A stretch of DNA of 64,000 nucleotides from Anaerococcus jeddahensis (GCF_001182725.1 NZ_CWHU01000005.1:868001-932000); one strand, 5' to 3'. Positions 51,915 to 61,937 are shown, counted from the stretch's first letter. The notes: generated by a model not told the origin, from the sequence alone. Numbers and translations: made by a program.

Positions 51915-54900
51915 TTACTCTCCCCCTGCATTTTCTTGATTATTATTTTCTGCATTTTTGCCAACAACTAAAGTTTGATCTTCTGGATTTATTTTAATAT
52001 CAAAATATTTGCTAACAATATCTCTAACTACCGGACCACAATTTATTGAAGTTCCAGCTTGGACCATAAATACAGTTACAGCAATTTCTGGATCATCATA
52101 AGGTGCAAAAGCAATCATCCAAGCATACGAATCGAAAGGCGTACCATCTGGATTTTTACCCTCAACTTCAGCTGTACCCGTTTTTTCACCTACTTCAATT
52201 GGTAAATCTTTAAAAAATTTGAAAGCTTGTGCTGCTTGTAAAGCACCATATTTTATATCTTCAAAATGCTTAGGATCTTTAACTTCAATTTTTGATCTTT
52301 CTACTTGGTTTTTAAATAAAACATCTTTGGAATTGTGATTTGTCACCTTATCTATTAAAGTATATTTATTTAGATATCCGCCGTTTGAAAGAGTTGAAAT
52401 AACCCTATTCATTTGAAGTGGTGTATAAGAATTTTGTCCTTGACCTATTACAATATTCAGCATATCTGTAATATCCCATTCAGCTTGGTTTAAAAATGTA
52501 TATTTTATATTATCAGAAAGGCCAGCTCTTTCTCCTTCTAAAATTTCTTCAGGCTTATATCCCATTTTATCTAACATTTTAATAAGATCATCCCTACTAA
52601 TAGATTTTGGTCTATCAGCTAATTTCACAATTTCTTCTATATCTTTATTAAAATCAGTCTTAGATTTTTTGGTTTTTTCCTTTAAATATTTATTTAGATT
52701 TTCTTCCAAATATTTTTTTAATAAAGTTTTTGTAACTTCTAATTTCTTTTCAGTAGATGGAATATTTCCACTAGATTCACTCGGTATATTTATTTCAATT
52801 CCTGTTGTTTCATCAAGTCCCAAAAGAGCTGCAGTTTTTCTAATATCATTAAGCTCTAATTTTACACCAACACTTTTCCCATTGTATGGATTTTCTCCCA
52901 AAGCTAAAGTAAAGAAATAATAGTTACAAGAAACTTTCAAAGCATCATATAAGGTTTCTTCTCCATGTTTTATTCCATACTCTGTCCAAGCTAAGCATGA
53001 AAATCTTCTATTTCCAATATCCATAAATCCATTACAATAGTTTAATCTTTTTGGGTCTAAACCTTTTTCTAAGGCTGCAAGAGAAGTAACAAGCTTAAAT
53101 GTTGAACCAGGCATAGCGGCTGTTTGACTTGCCATATTTAACATAGGCCTTGGAGCTAGTACACTTGCATTATCTGGAGCTTGTAAACTCTCCCAATCAG
53201 TTTCCGAAATTCCTGTAGAAAATAAATTTGGATCATAATTTGGATAGGAAGCTGATGCTAAAACTTCTCCTGTTTTTACATTACTTACAACCACAGCACC
53301 ACTAGTTGCATGCCTACTCGCTACTGGTGGATAATAATTTCCGTATTTAGATTCATGAACACTTCCTGTTCTAATTGCTTTGAGCATAGCAACTAATGAT
53401 CTCTCAGCTTCTTTTTGCAAATTTGCATCGATAGTCAAATAAACATCATTTCCTGGTTCAGATGGGGTTTTTGATAAAGTTTCAATTCTATTACCTGACG
53501 AATCAACTGTAACTATACTTTTCCCATTTTTTCCCCTTAGAGTATCTTGATAAGATTCTTCAATACCGGTTTTTCCAACAATTTCATCTCTTAAGTATGA
53601 ATCTTTATTTACATATCTTTCAACTTCCTCATCAGTCGCAATTGGTCCCATATAACCTAGAACGTGACTTGCTAGGTTTCTATTTGGATATGATCTAATT
53701 GGAATTGTTGCAACACTAATTCCTTTAGATTTTTCAATATTTTCTTCAATTCTTAAAACTGTGGCCTCATCCAAATTATAAACCAAATTAATAGGTCTAA
53801 ATCCAAAAGATCCTTGCCTATTGATTAAATTATCAATTGTCAAAATTCCACATGCTTCGTAATCATTATCATTTTTTATATTTGATATTGACTTAATATA
53901 AGAAAGAATTTCCTTAGCATTTTTCTTTTTTAGGCTCTTAACAATCTTATCCCTACTTTGACTTCTGTCCATACTCGCATAGTATTCAAAAAAATCTTTT
54001 TTCCCTACATTAAAAGTATAATCCCACTTACTAGGCTTATCTTCAGAAATATCTATTGAAGGATATATATTATTTGAAGCTGTAGCGTTTTGCGCCAAAT
54101 ATTTTAATCTTTTATCTAAAATTACACCCTTTAATAAATTGTGTTTATCAGCAAGGTTTGCTAGCTCTTCTGCTGGATCTCCTGCTTGGGGGTTTTTAAA
54201 TTCAACATTTACTGAATAGATATTTTTTTTATCTTTTTTTTCAGTTTTTACTTCAGTTTTAAAATTAGCATAAATCCCTTTATTTTCTAATTTTTCTATC
54301 AAAATATCAGCAGGGATTAAATATGATCGATCATCTTCGTTTAAACTTGCTGATTTCAAAAATTCTTTTATTGAAGATTTTTTTACTATTTGATAAAAAT
54401 CATCACTTGCCTTAGTATCTAGTTTAATTTCTGGATATCCATTATTTAGGCTCGCTTTTTTTTGAATAAATTTCTCATCAGCAGTCAAGCTATAATCTTT
54501 TAAAATTATATTAGATTGTAAATTTTTCTCTTTTATAACTTTGTATGTTAAAAATCTTGCTTGATTGTTTTCTAATATATTTTTAATAACTGACTTATCT
54601 TCATTTATTGCGCTTACAACAACATCAACTGGTTTTTCATTTGTAGTATGGCCTATTGATTTTAGCTTATCATTGGCCTTATCTTTGTAGACTACTTTGA
54701 GTTCATTATTTTTTTGACTAACTAGAACTGGAATATCAATTCCTCTTTTTTTCAAAGCAAGAAGGGCTGTTTTTAATGTTTCATACTTAATCCCATCCTT
54801 GTTACTAGTAGTTTTTACAATTTCTCCCAATAATTTATTTTCAACTATTATATCTACAATTTTATCTTCAGGAGATTTTTCTTCTTTGAAATAATCTTTG

Positions 54901-55274
54901 GTGCTTTTATATTGAAAAGAGTTTAATCTTATATCAAAATCATTTTGATAATTTACGCCAGCTTCTTCCAAAATATTCACTAAAGAATTTAAAGCTTTTA
55001 TCCTATCTTTATCATCTAAACTTGTAAGTTGATCTTTGTATAATTGAACTGCAAAAGAAGGAACAGTCGTAGCTAGGACATTTCCATTTCTATCTAAAAT
55101 ATCTCCCCTGCTTGCAATTTCATCAACCTCTTGAACCTTCCTATTATCAGATAGGTCCCTATAATGCTCACCTTGATTTATCATTAGAATAAACAATTTT
55201 ATGAAAATCGCAAGAAACATTAGACCAAAGATTACTTGCAAAATAGTTAATCTATTTTCTTTTTGTTTTCTCAA
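51915..55274 (-). CDS. mrdA: Penicillin-binding protein 2 (class B transpeptidase), very long
   Basis: 1119 residues, far longer than the usual 600-700. One N-terminal helix (about 8-30). The transpeptidase motifs are SxxK in PGSTFKL (about 722), SCN (about 780) and KTGTAEV (about 1031). About 390 extra residues lie before the SxxK, in the dimerisation region, and a Lys-rich helical insert (about 845-925) separates SxN and KTG. It cross-links lateral-wall peptidoglycan with MreBCD, whose genes are directly upstream. Beta-lactam target. Confidence 0.93.
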   Translation of the reverse strand: MRKQKENRLTILQVIFGLMFLAIFIKLFILMINQGEHYRDLSDNRKVQEVDEIASRGDILDRNGNVLATTVPSFAVQLYKDQLTSLDDKDRIKALNSLVNILEEAGVNYQNDFDIRLNSFQYKSTKDYFKEEKSPEDKIVDIIVENKLLGEIVKTTSNKDGIKYETLKTALLALKKRGIDIPVLVSQKNNELKVVYKDKANDKLKSIGHTTNEKPVDVVVSAINEDKSVIKNILENNQARFLTYKVIKEKNLQSNIILKDYSLTADEKFIQKKASLNNGYPEIKLDTKASDDFYQIVKKSSIKEFLKSASLNEDDRSYLIPADILIEKLENKGIYANFKTEVKTEKKDKKNIYSVNVEFKNPQAGDPAEELANLADKHNLLKGVILDKRLKYLAQNATASNNIYPSIDISEDKPSKWDYTFNVGKKDFFEYYASMDRSQSRDKIVKSLKKKNAKEILSYIKSISNIKNDNDYEACGILTIDNLINRQGSFGFRPINLVYNLDEATVLRIEENIEKSKGISVATIPIRSYPNRNLASHVLGYMGPIATDEEVERYVNKDSYLRDEIVGKTGIEESYQDTLRGKNGKSIVTVDSSGNRIETLSKTPSEPGNDVYLTIDANLQKEAERSLVAMLKAIRTGSVHESKYGNYYPPVASRHATSGAVVVSNVKTGEVLASASYPNYDPNLFSTGISETDWESLQAPDNASVLAPRPMLNMASQTAAMPGSTFKLVTSLAALEKGLDPKRLNYCNGFMDIGNRRFSCLAWTEYGIKHGEETLYDALKVSCNYYFFTLALGENPYNGKSVGVKLELNDIRKTAALLGLDETTGIEINIPSESSGNIPSTEKKLEVTKTLLKKYLEENLNKYLKEKTKKSKTDFNKDIEEIVKLADRPKSISRDDLIKMLDKMGYKPEEILEGERAGLSDNIKYTFLNQAEWDITDMLNIVIGQGQNSYTPLQMNRVISTLSNGGYLNKYTLIDKVTNHNSKDVLFKNQVERSKIEVKDPKHFEDIKYGALQAAQAFKFFKDLPIEVGEKTGTAEVEGKNPDGTPFDSYAWMIAFAPYDDPEIAVTVFMVQAGTSINCGPVVRDIVSKYFDIKINPEDQTLVVGKNAENNNQENAGGE

Positions 55275-55285
55275 AACTTACTCCC

Positions 55286-55777
55286 CTATATCCTATATAT
55301 TGGTATATACATAATTTTTTTAATAATAAAATGATAAATAAAATAAATCAATGTATTTAGCAAAGCCTCAACCAAAAGCGGTACAAATAGGTAATTTTTA
55401 ATCACAACAAGGTCTGTTTTGAAAATATATGTTATTAAACTTACCAAAGCAAAATTAATTATTGTAAATGCAAAAGTTAAAATCAAACCTGTATTTTTAT
55501 CTTTGCTAAATCTAAATTTTTTATCTCCAACAAAATATCCAATCAAAAAATATGACAAGGCTCTCACACCAATAATATTTGAAAACATCAAATCTTCAAA
55601 AAGTCCAATAATAAGACCAGTATAGGCTCCACTTTTTGATCCAAGTGTAAGTGATAAACAAATAATAAAGGCAATAATAATATTTATATTAGCCCCAAAT
55701 ATATCAATTTTTGAAAATACACTAATTTGTAGGATAAAAGATATAAAAGCTATTATAAAAGTTTTAAATTTATTCAT
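55286..55777 (-). CDS. mreD: Rod shape-determining protein MreD
   Basis: 163 residues with about five to six membrane helices and the family GLFEDLMFSNIIGVRALSYFL stretch. It links MreC to the wall synthesis complex. It sits between mreC and the PBP2 gene. Confidence 0.9.
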   Translation of the reverse strand: MNKFKTFIIAFISFILQISVFSKIDIFGANINIIIAFIICLSLTLGSKSGAYTGLIIGLFEDLMFSNIIGVRALSYFLIGYFVGDKKFRFSKDKNTGLILTFAFTIINFALVSLITYIFKTDLVVIKNYLFVPLLVEALLNTLIYFIYHFIIKKIMYIPIYRI

Positions 55778-55785
55778 ATCACACC

Positions 55786-56616
55786 TTACCTTCTAAGAAT
55801 TAAAACCCTGTATAAGTGGGTGAAATCTGCTGGAGAATCTACTGTAATATTTTTTCTCAAAGAATCCTTACTCATATTAACATTTGATATTTCTCCCAAA
55901 TACAAACCTTGTGGATAAACTCCTCCAATACCACTTGTAATAAGAATATCAGAATTTTTAACATCACTTGAAACTTCAAGCATATACCCACTTATAGTTT
56001 TGTTTTTATAATCATCAATTACACCATAGTCCCCACTTCTTGAGTTTATAAATGAAACGTCATTTGATGAATTTTTAATTGTTTCAATCTTACTTGTATT
56101 TTGATTTACCTTAACAACTTTACCAATAACTGCAGATGAATATTCACTATCACCGATAGCTTGCAATACTACATCATTAATTTTGATTCCATCTTTTTTT
56201 CCCTTGTCTATAAAAAATGATTCTTGCATACTTTTTACATCTGAATTAATAACTTGAGCTTTCAAATATTTGTAATTTTCATCTTTCATAGCTTCTTTTT
56301 CAGCTTTCAAGAAATCTTTTCTATTAATAATCTCCATTAAATTCGCATTTTCCTTTAGGAGATTTTTATTTTCAATCTTTAATTTTTCTACTTCAGATAT
56401 TGTTTGTTTTGATCCAACTGTATCTTCAATAGCTTTAATCACTTCAGACGATACAGAATATGAAATTTTATTTATAGGTCTAAAAATTGTATTTGTAATA
56501 TTATTTCCAGCCTCAGCCAAACCATCAGTTAGGCTTGAAATAAATATCAATAAGACCAACAAAAAAACTGTTATAAAAAAATATTTATTATTTTTTTTCT
56601 TTCTTCTATAAGCCAT
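55786..56616 (-). CDS. mreC: Rod shape-determining protein MreC
   Basis: 276 residues: one N-terminal membrane helix (FFITVFLLVLLIFISSL), a coiled coil (about 70-105), then the beta-barrel domain with GIGGVYPQGLYLGEI. It is the extracellular scaffold that activates PBP2. It lies 2 bases after mreB. Confidence 0.94.
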   Translation of the reverse strand: MAYRRKKKNNKYFFITVFLLVLLIFISSLTDGLAEAGNNITNTIFRPINKISYSVSSEVIKAIEDTVGSKQTISEVEKLKIENKNLLKENANLMEIINRKDFLKAEKEAMKDENYKYLKAQVINSDVKSMQESFFIDKGKKDGIKINDVVLQAIGDSEYSSAVIGKVVKVNQNTSKIETIKNSSNDVSFINSRSGDYGVIDDYKNKTISGYMLEVSSDVKNSDILITSGIGGVYPQGLYLGEISNVNMSKDSLRKNITVDSPADFTHLYRVLILRR

Positions 56617-56618
56617 AT

Positions 56619-57632
56619 TTACCTACTTTGAAATTTCAAAAATCTTTCAGGATTTTCCATTATTAAACCTGCACCCTTGATGGCATCAAATTCTGGCTTT
56701 TCAGAAACTTTTGCCTTCAAACTTGTTATTTTTTCAATATATTCACGAAGACCTTTTACATTAGCCATTCCACCTGTCATCAAAAATCCATCATTTTTAA
56801 TATCACTTGACAATTCCGGTGGAGTTTTTTCCAATACCAAATAAATCATATCAACAAGCGAATCAGCGAATTCACTTATACATGGAGCTATTTCTTCACT
56901 TTTTATCTTAACACTCTTTGGTTGACCATCTTTTAAATTTTTGCCCTCAATCTCCATGGCAATTTCCTTATCCTTTAATCTAAGCGATAATAATTCTTTT
57001 TTTATGATCTCTGCAGTATTAAGTCCAATTTCAATTTTTTTGTTTTCCCTTAAAAATGCTTGAATGTTTTTATCAATGTCATCTCCACCCATTTTCAAGG
57101 TTTTGCTAGAAACAATTCCATTAAGGCTAATTACGCAAACTTCACTAGTTCCAGCACCAAGATTTAAAACCAAAATCCCTCTTGGATCTTCAGGACCAAG
57201 TCCTACCCCAAAGCAAGCTGCAAGAGATTCGTCAACCATAATAACATCCCTACTTCCAGCGTGCAAAGAAGCATCTTCAACTGCCCTTTGTTCGATGTCA
57301 GTAATTCCACTTGGCACACAAACAACAACTCTTGGCTGCATAACTGAAAAACCAGGATTTATTTTTTGGAAAAAATAATTCAACATTGCTTCAGTTAAAT
57401 TAAAATCTGATATAACCCCATTTTCAATAGGTCTTTGTACTATAATTTCATCAGGAGTTTTTCCAACCATCTCTTTTGCCTCATGACCAATTGCTTTAAT
57501 AGCCTTACTTTGGTGGTCAAGGACCAAAACTGATGGCTCAGATATTACAACTCCTTCGTTTTTCTTAAAAACCTTAATATCGCTAGTACCTAAGTCAATT
57601 GCTAGGTCTTCTGCCATAATCCTAAAATTCAT
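56619..57632 (-). CDS. mreB: Actin-like shape protein MreB
   Basis: 337 residues. Actin-fold phosphate loops LAIDLGTSDIKVF and LNLGAGTSEV, DESLAACFGVGLG, and the adenosine motif MTGGMANVKGL. The start at 57632 follows AGGAG at 6 bases; a second ATG five codons in gives the usual MreB N terminus. Membrane-associated filaments guide the elongasome. Confidence 0.95.
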   Translation of the reverse strand: MNFRIMAEDLAIDLGTSDIKVFKKNEGVVISEPSVLVLDHQSKAIKAIGHEAKEMVGKTPDEIIVQRPIENGVISDFNLTEAMLNYFFQKINPGFSVMQPRVVVCVPSGITDIEQRAVEDASLHAGSRDVIMVDESLAACFGVGLGPEDPRGILVLNLGAGTSEVCVISLNGIVSSKTLKMGGDDIDKNIQAFLRENKKIEIGLNTAEIIKKELLSLRLKDKEIAMEIEGKNLKDGQPKSVKIKSEEIAPCISEFADSLVDMIYLVLEKTPPELSSDIKNDGFLMTGGMANVKGLREYIEKITSLKAKVSEKPEFDAIKGAGLIMENPERFLKFQSR

Positions 57633-57641
57633 CTTTATCTC

Positions 57642-58322
57642 CTATATAATATTTTCTTTTCTAAAACTAAAATATTCATTATTTCCAATTATAATATGGT
57701 CCAAAACACTAATATTTAAAATTTCACCAGCTTTAACAAGCCTGTCAGTAATAAGCTTATCATTTTGTGAAGGTTTTGGATTTCCGCTTGGGTGATTATG
57801 TACAAAAATTACAGAATTTGCACTTTTCCTAACCGCCCTTGTAAAACATTCCCTAGGATTAACTATAGAAGAATTAAGATCTCCTGTAGAAATTATTTCC
57901 TTACTAATAATTGCATTTTTAGTATTTAATAATATAGCATAGAAATGTTCTTTTTTTGTGTCTAAAAACTTATTTTTCATTAAATCAAAAACATCATCAC
58001 AAGAATTGATGCATTTAATTTCTTTATTAATAATTTTTTCACTAAGTCTTTTACCAAGTTGGATGGCTGCAATGATTTTACTTGCCTTTGCAAGTTTTAT
58101 TCCATCAATTTCACATAATTCTTCAATGCTAATAGACAAAAGTTCTTCAGCAGAAAATTTACTTAAAATTTCCCTAGAAATTTCTATAGCATTTTTCTTT
58201 TTTGAACCAGTTTCAATTAATATAGCAAAAAGTTCCTCATCACTTAGAGCTTCATAACCATAGTTTTTTAATTTTTCTCTAGGTCTTTGACTAAGATCTA
58301 AATCTTTAATTTTTTTATTCAT
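57642..58322 (-). CDS. radC: RadC family protein (JAB domain)
   Basis: 226 residues. A helix-hairpin-helix N terminus (SIEELCEIDGIKLAKASKI) and a JAB/MPN metalloprotease-like domain with VHNHPSGNPKPSQND. The radC-mreB order is common. Its real function is unclear; the name is historical. It overlaps the Gx transporter gene by 8 bases. Confidence 0.94.
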   Translation of the reverse strand: MNKKIKDLDLSQRPREKLKNYGYEALSDEELFAILIETGSKKKNAIEISREILSKFSAEELLSISIEELCEIDGIKLAKASKIIAAIQLGKRLSEKIINKEIKCINSCDDVFDLMKNKFLDTKKEHFYAILLNTKNAIISKEIISTGDLNSSIVNPRECFTRAVRKSANSVIFVHNHPSGNPKPSQNDKLITDRLVKAGEILNISVLDHIIIGNNEYFSFRKENII

Positions 58323-58833
58323 TTAAAACACCAATTTTCTTTAAATGCTCAACTATGAAATTTGAACTTAAACCAACAAAAAATCCAGTAAAAATTCCTA
58401 TGAAAACTAAAACTGGAAAATAATAAAACATTTTAATATTTTGCATAAAAAATATAGCCACAAGAATTTGACCAAGATTATGAAAAAAAGCTCCAATTTC
58501 ACTTACACCAATTAGGGAAAAATCATCATTAACCTTTTTAAGTGAAAAATACATGGCAGTTGTTGAAAAAATAGCGCCTACAAATGAATAGAAAAAACTC
58601 ATTACAGATCCAGTAATTAGAACTAATAAAAAAGATTTTAATACACTTACACAAAGAGCTTTTTTAAAGTCATACAAACAAATACTTAGCAAAATAATTA
58701 TATTAGAAAATCCAAGCCTTGCACCAGGAATCGGTACTGGCATGGGAACTGTCGATTCAATCAAAGAAATCGCCAAAGATAAGGCAAGTAAAAGTGCTAA
58801 ATTTATGTAAACATTCAATCTATTATTTTTCAT
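58315..58833 (-). CDS. Gx transporter / heptaprenyl diphosphate synthase component I family membrane protein
   Basis: 172 residues, five to six membrane helices, with the family stretch IPGARLGFSNIIILLSI. Although named for heptaprenyl synthase component I, these proteins look like small ECF-type transporters and occur next to NusG-II proteins and Rnf genes in Clostridia. Role unknown. It overlaps the NusG-II gene by 4 bases. Confidence 0.85.
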   Translation of the reverse strand: MKNNRLNVYINLALLLALSLAISLIESTVPMPVPIPGARLGFSNIIILLSICLYDFKKALCVSVLKSFLLVLITGSVMSFFYSFVGAIFSTTAMYFSLKKVNDDFSLIGVSEIGAFFHNLGQILVAIFFMQNIKMFYYFPVLVFIGIFTGFFVGLSSNFIVEHLKKIGVLNE

Positions 58834-59219
58834 CCAACCACCTTATCAATCTCTTGATCATTTTTTTTATCATCTTTTGATATAATTTCTAAAATAAGTC
58901 TGTGTGGAAGGCAAACTATAGTCTCACCAACTTTTTCAATACTTGGCATATGAGTACAAATCAAATCCCTACAATTTGCCTCTCTCATCTTTACCTTGCC
59001 ATTTTTTATTTCAACTATATTATACTCATCTTTATCAATTTTAATTTTAAAAGTTTTATCTTTATTTAAAGGATACCTACCATATTCCTTCCCATTAAGC
59101 TCAACTTTCAAATAATTTCCATTTTCATTTGACTTAAATTTTTGCACAAAAAAAGCCATGCCAATGCTTAAAAATAATAATAATATAACAACTAATTTAT
59201 CTGTTTTTTTGAATTTCAT
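58830..59219 (-). CDS. NusG domain II-containing membrane-anchored protein
   Basis: 129 residues: one N-terminal helix (about 8-25), then the NusG-II beta domain with MREANCRDLICTHMP and TIVCLPHRLILEI, the paired cysteine motifs of this family. It is usually found near RnfG/FMN-binding proteins and may help flavin or metal delivery; this is not established. First gene of the shape operon. Confidence 0.85.
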   Translation of the reverse strand: MKFKKTDKLVVILLLFLSIGMAFFVQKFKSNENGNYLKVELNGKEYGRYPLNKDKTFKIKIDKDEYNIVEIKNGKVKMREANCRDLICTHMPSIEKVGETIVCLPHRLILEIISKDDKKNDQEIDKVVG

Positions 59220-59235
59220 AACTACCTCTTATAAG

Positions 59236-59265
59236 AGTTTATCATTTAAAATAGATTGATGTCAA
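59236..59265 (-). promoter_or_regulatory. Promoter of the NusG-II-radC-mre operon
   Basis: Minus strand TTGACA (59265-59260), 18-base spacer, TAAACT (59241-59236), then AAGAGGTAG before the ATG at 59219. It lies just past the rnf terminator. Confidence 0.65.
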
Positions 59266-59280
59266 TTTAAAAAATCCAAT

Positions 59281-59317
59281 AAAAAATGACCACCGATTTA
59301 TTTCGATGGTCATTTTT
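59281..59317 (-). terminator. Terminator of the rnf operon
   Basis: AAAATGACCA / TGGTCATTTT arms (10+ bases) with an inner CCGA/TCGA-type extension, followed on the minus strand by TTTTTTATT. It lies 11 bases past the rnfB stop. Confidence 0.92.
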
Positions 59318-59327
59318 ATTTATTGTT

Positions 59328-60125
59328 TTATTCAACATCAATACATTTTGCAGGGCATTTTTCTGCTGCTTCTTTTAATAAATTAAGATCTAAATTATCA
59401 GAAATTGTTTCTTTTGATAAGAAATTATCCATAGAAAATCCTTCAGGATAAGTTCTTGCACAAATTGAACAACCAATACATCCAACTTTACAATTTCCTC
59501 TAACATCTTTTCCTTTATCATGTGATGAACATTTTACAATTGCTTTTTGTGAATAAGGAACAAGCTCAATAATATTTTTTGGACAAGTTTTAACACAAGC
59601 ACCACATGCTACGCATTTTTCTTTATCTACTACGCTTACTCCATCAACCATATGTATAGCATCAAATTCACAAGCTTTTACACAAGATCCACATCCTAGG
59701 CATCCATAATTACAAGCTTTTTTTCCACCAAATAAAGCAATTTGAGCTCTACAATCTTCAAGACCTGCATAATCATATAAATCTTTTGCATTTTCGCAAG
59801 TTCCATTACATTTAACCACAGCAACTTTTTTGTCTCCAGCTCCACTAGATTCAACGCCCATTGCACTTGCAACTTCATCAGTTACTGATTGTCCACCAAT
59901 AACACAAGCTGAAACTGGTGCTTCTCCTTTTGCTATTGCATTTGCACAACCATCACATCCAGGATATCCACAAGCACCACAGTTTGCTCCAGGAAGAGCA
60001 TCTCTTACTCTTTCTACAATTGGGTCAGTTTCTACTTCAAATTTTTTACTAATAACACCTAATAAGCCAGCTAGAACAAATCCTAGAACAGCTAATACAA
60101 GTGTTGGTATTAATATATTATTCAT
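59328..60125 (-). CDS. rnfB: Rnf complex subunit B (iron-sulfur protein)
   Basis: 265 residues. One N-terminal helix, then the RnfB cluster motif CGACGYPGCDGC, two ferredoxin motifs (CLGCGSCVKACEFDA and CVACGACVKTCPKN), and a further Cys-rich C terminus (CKVGCIGCSIC, CPAKC). It takes electrons from reduced ferredoxin into the complex. Last gene of rnfCDGEAB. Confidence 0.96.
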   Translation of the reverse strand: MNNILIPTLVLAVLGFVLAGLLGVISKKFEVETDPIVERVRDALPGANCGACGYPGCDGCANAIAKGEAPVSACVIGGQSVTDEVASAMGVESSGAGDKKVAVVKCNGTCENAKDLYDYAGLEDCRAQIALFGGKKACNYGCLGCGSCVKACEFDAIHMVDGVSVVDKEKCVACGACVKTCPKNIIELVPYSQKAIVKCSSHDKGKDVRGNCKVGCIGCSICARTYPEGFSMDNFLSKETISDNLDLNLLKEAAEKCPAKCIDVE

Positions 60126-60137
60126 GACATTTCTCCT

Positions 60138-60713
60138 CTATGCTAATCCTGCAAAGCCCATAAAGGCAATTGACATTAGACCTAGAGTAATTAAAGTGAT
60201 AGGTCCACCCTTGAAAGCTTCTGGCAAGTCGTTATCTTCTATTTTTTCTCTTATAGAAGCAAGTATTACTAAAGCTATTAAAAATCCTACTGCAGCTGCT
60301 GCTGAATTTACAGTTGTTTCTAATAAATTATAGCTTTCATTTATATTTTTGATTGCAACACCAAGTACTATACAGTTTGTAGTGATAAGTGGTAAATAAA
60401 CACCAAGAGCTTCATAAAGATTTGGCATTGATTTTTTCATAATCATTTCTACTGTTTGTACTAGAGATGCTATTACCAAAATAAATACAACAGTTTGTAA
60501 ATATCCAATATTTAATGGATCAAGTATGTAGTATTGGATTATCCAAGTGATTATAGATGATAAGGTAACTACAAATATTACTGCAGCTCCCATTCCCTTT
60601 GCTGTTTCTACCTTACTTGTTACACCAAGTGTAGGACAAATTCCTAAAAATTGTCCCAATACATAGTTATTTACAAAAATTGATGCAATAATAATTGAAA
60701 ATAATTCTGACAT
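60138..60713 (-). CDS. rnfA: Rnf complex subunit A
   Basis: 191 residues, six membrane helices. The GICPTLGVTSKVETA and NCIVLGVA segments match RnfA/NqrE, which bind an intramembrane iron-sulfur cluster with RnfE. Confidence 0.96.
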   Translation of the reverse strand: MSELFSIIIASIFVNNYVLGQFLGICPTLGVTSKVETAKGMGAAVIFVVTLSSIITWIIQYYILDPLNIGYLQTVVFILVIASLVQTVEMIMKKSMPNLYEALGVYLPLITTNCIVLGVAIKNINESYNLLETTVNSAAAAVGFLIALVILASIREKIEDNDLPEAFKGGPITLITLGLMSIAFMGFAGLA

Positions 60714-60721
60714 AATTCCTC

Positions 60722-61387
60722 CTACTTATTATTTTTCTTCTTGTTTGAAATAGCTGCTGCTACCGCAAACATGATTCCTAGGATAATAAATGAAGATGCT
60801 GGTTGAATTAAAAATCCAATTGTATAATCTTCAGGAATTATTCTATTATCTAATAAAGTACCATTTCCAAATAATTCTCTTATCGCCGCAAGAATTGAAA
60901 TAGCAACAGTATAACCTAACCCTTGTCCTAGTCCATCAATAATTGATGCAATAGGACCTTGTTGAGATGCAAATCCTTCAGCTCTTGCAAGAATTATACA
61001 GTTTACAACTATAAGCGGAATAAAAATTCCAAGTGATTGGTCTAAAGCTGGTAAATAAGCTTTTATAATCATTTGTACCATAGTTACGAAACTTGCTATT
61101 ACTACAATAAATGATGGAATTCTTACTTCATCTGGGATGAAATTTCTTAGTAAAGAAATTACTAAGTTTGAAAGAGTTAGTACAAAAATAACTGCAGCTC
61201 CCATTCCAATTGCATTTGAAAGTGATGAAGAAATAGCAAGTACAGAACACATTCCAACCATTTGTACGAATACAGGGTTATTTGAAAATATTCCATCTTT
61301 AAAAACTTTTCCTAAATTTACAGATTTTTTCTTTCTTTTTTCTTTTTCTTTTTGAACATCTATAGGTTTTCCGGTTTGTCTTTCCAT
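60722..61387 (-). CDS. rnfE: Rnf complex subunit E
   Basis: 221 residues, six helices after a basic N terminus of about 25 residues. MVGMCSVLAISSSLSNAIGMG and NCIILARAEGFASQ match RnfE/NqrD. It is structurally a mirror of RnfA. Confidence 0.95.
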   Translation of the reverse strand: MERQTGKPIDVQKEKEKRKKKSVNLGKVFKDGIFSNNPVFVQMVGMCSVLAISSSLSNAIGMGAAVIFVLTLSNLVISLLRNFIPDEVRIPSFIVVIASFVTMVQMIIKAYLPALDQSLGIFIPLIVVNCIILARAEGFASQQGPIASIIDGLGQGLGYTVAISILAAIRELFGNGTLLDNRIIPEDYTIGFLIQPASSFIILGIMFAVAAAISNKKKNNK

Positions 61388-61397
61388 ATTTATCCCC

Positions 61398-61937
61398 CTA
61401 CTTAATATCTTTCAATACTTCACGAGCAGTATTTATACCATTAAGGATAGCATTGGTTGAATATGTAGCTCCTGAAATTCCTACAATTTCATTTTCAGAT
61501 CCAGCTTCAGATGCACCAACTTTTTTGTCCATGCTTACACCCTTAACTCCTTCTTTAAACCAATCTTCTTCCATTTGAAGACCAAATCCTGCAGATTCTG
61601 AATGTTTAAGAGGGCTGAAACCTGTTAATTTATTTTCACTATCAACTCCAACTATAAATTCGATATCTCCACCGTATCCACCTTTAGAGTTTATATCAAA
61701 CACATATCCTTTGCCTCCGTCAGCTTTATAAACTCCTTTAACAGAATCAGGAAATTTTCCCTTTACTTCTTCAAAGTCTTTTCCTTCTGGATAGGCAATT
61801 TTTAATGATTCATTTAATTTCTCTTGATCAGCTTTTTTAATAATTGGAGCTGTAACTGAATTTGTAAAGGCCAATACCAAAGCTGATACAGCTGTAATTA
61901 TTAATAATTTAATTCCTAATTTTAATGCTTTATTCAT
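61398..61937 (-). CDS. rnfG: Rnf complex subunit G (FMN-binding)
   Basis: 179 residues. One N-terminal helix, then the FMN-binding domain with SGATYST (about 154-160), where the Thr carries covalent FMN in this family. It overlaps rnfD by 8 bases. Confidence 0.95.
   Translation of the reverse strand: MNKALKLGIKLLIITAVSALVLAFTNSVTAPIIKKADQEKLNESLKIAYPEGKDFEEVKGKFPDSVKGVYKADGGKGYVFDINSKGGYGGDIEFIVGVDSENKLTGFSPLKHSESAGFGLQMEEDWFKEGVKGVSMDKKVGASEAGSENEIVGISGATYSTNAILNGINTAREVLKDIK

Noticed and set aside
57064..57378. 104-codon plus-strand open frame inside mreB
   Set aside because: Antisense shadow of a conserved gene without a convincing binding site or family.
59830..60333. 167-codon plus-strand open frame across rnfB/rnfA
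   Set aside because: It is antisense to two clear Rnf genes, has Ser/Pro/Ala-rich shadow composition and no family resemblance.
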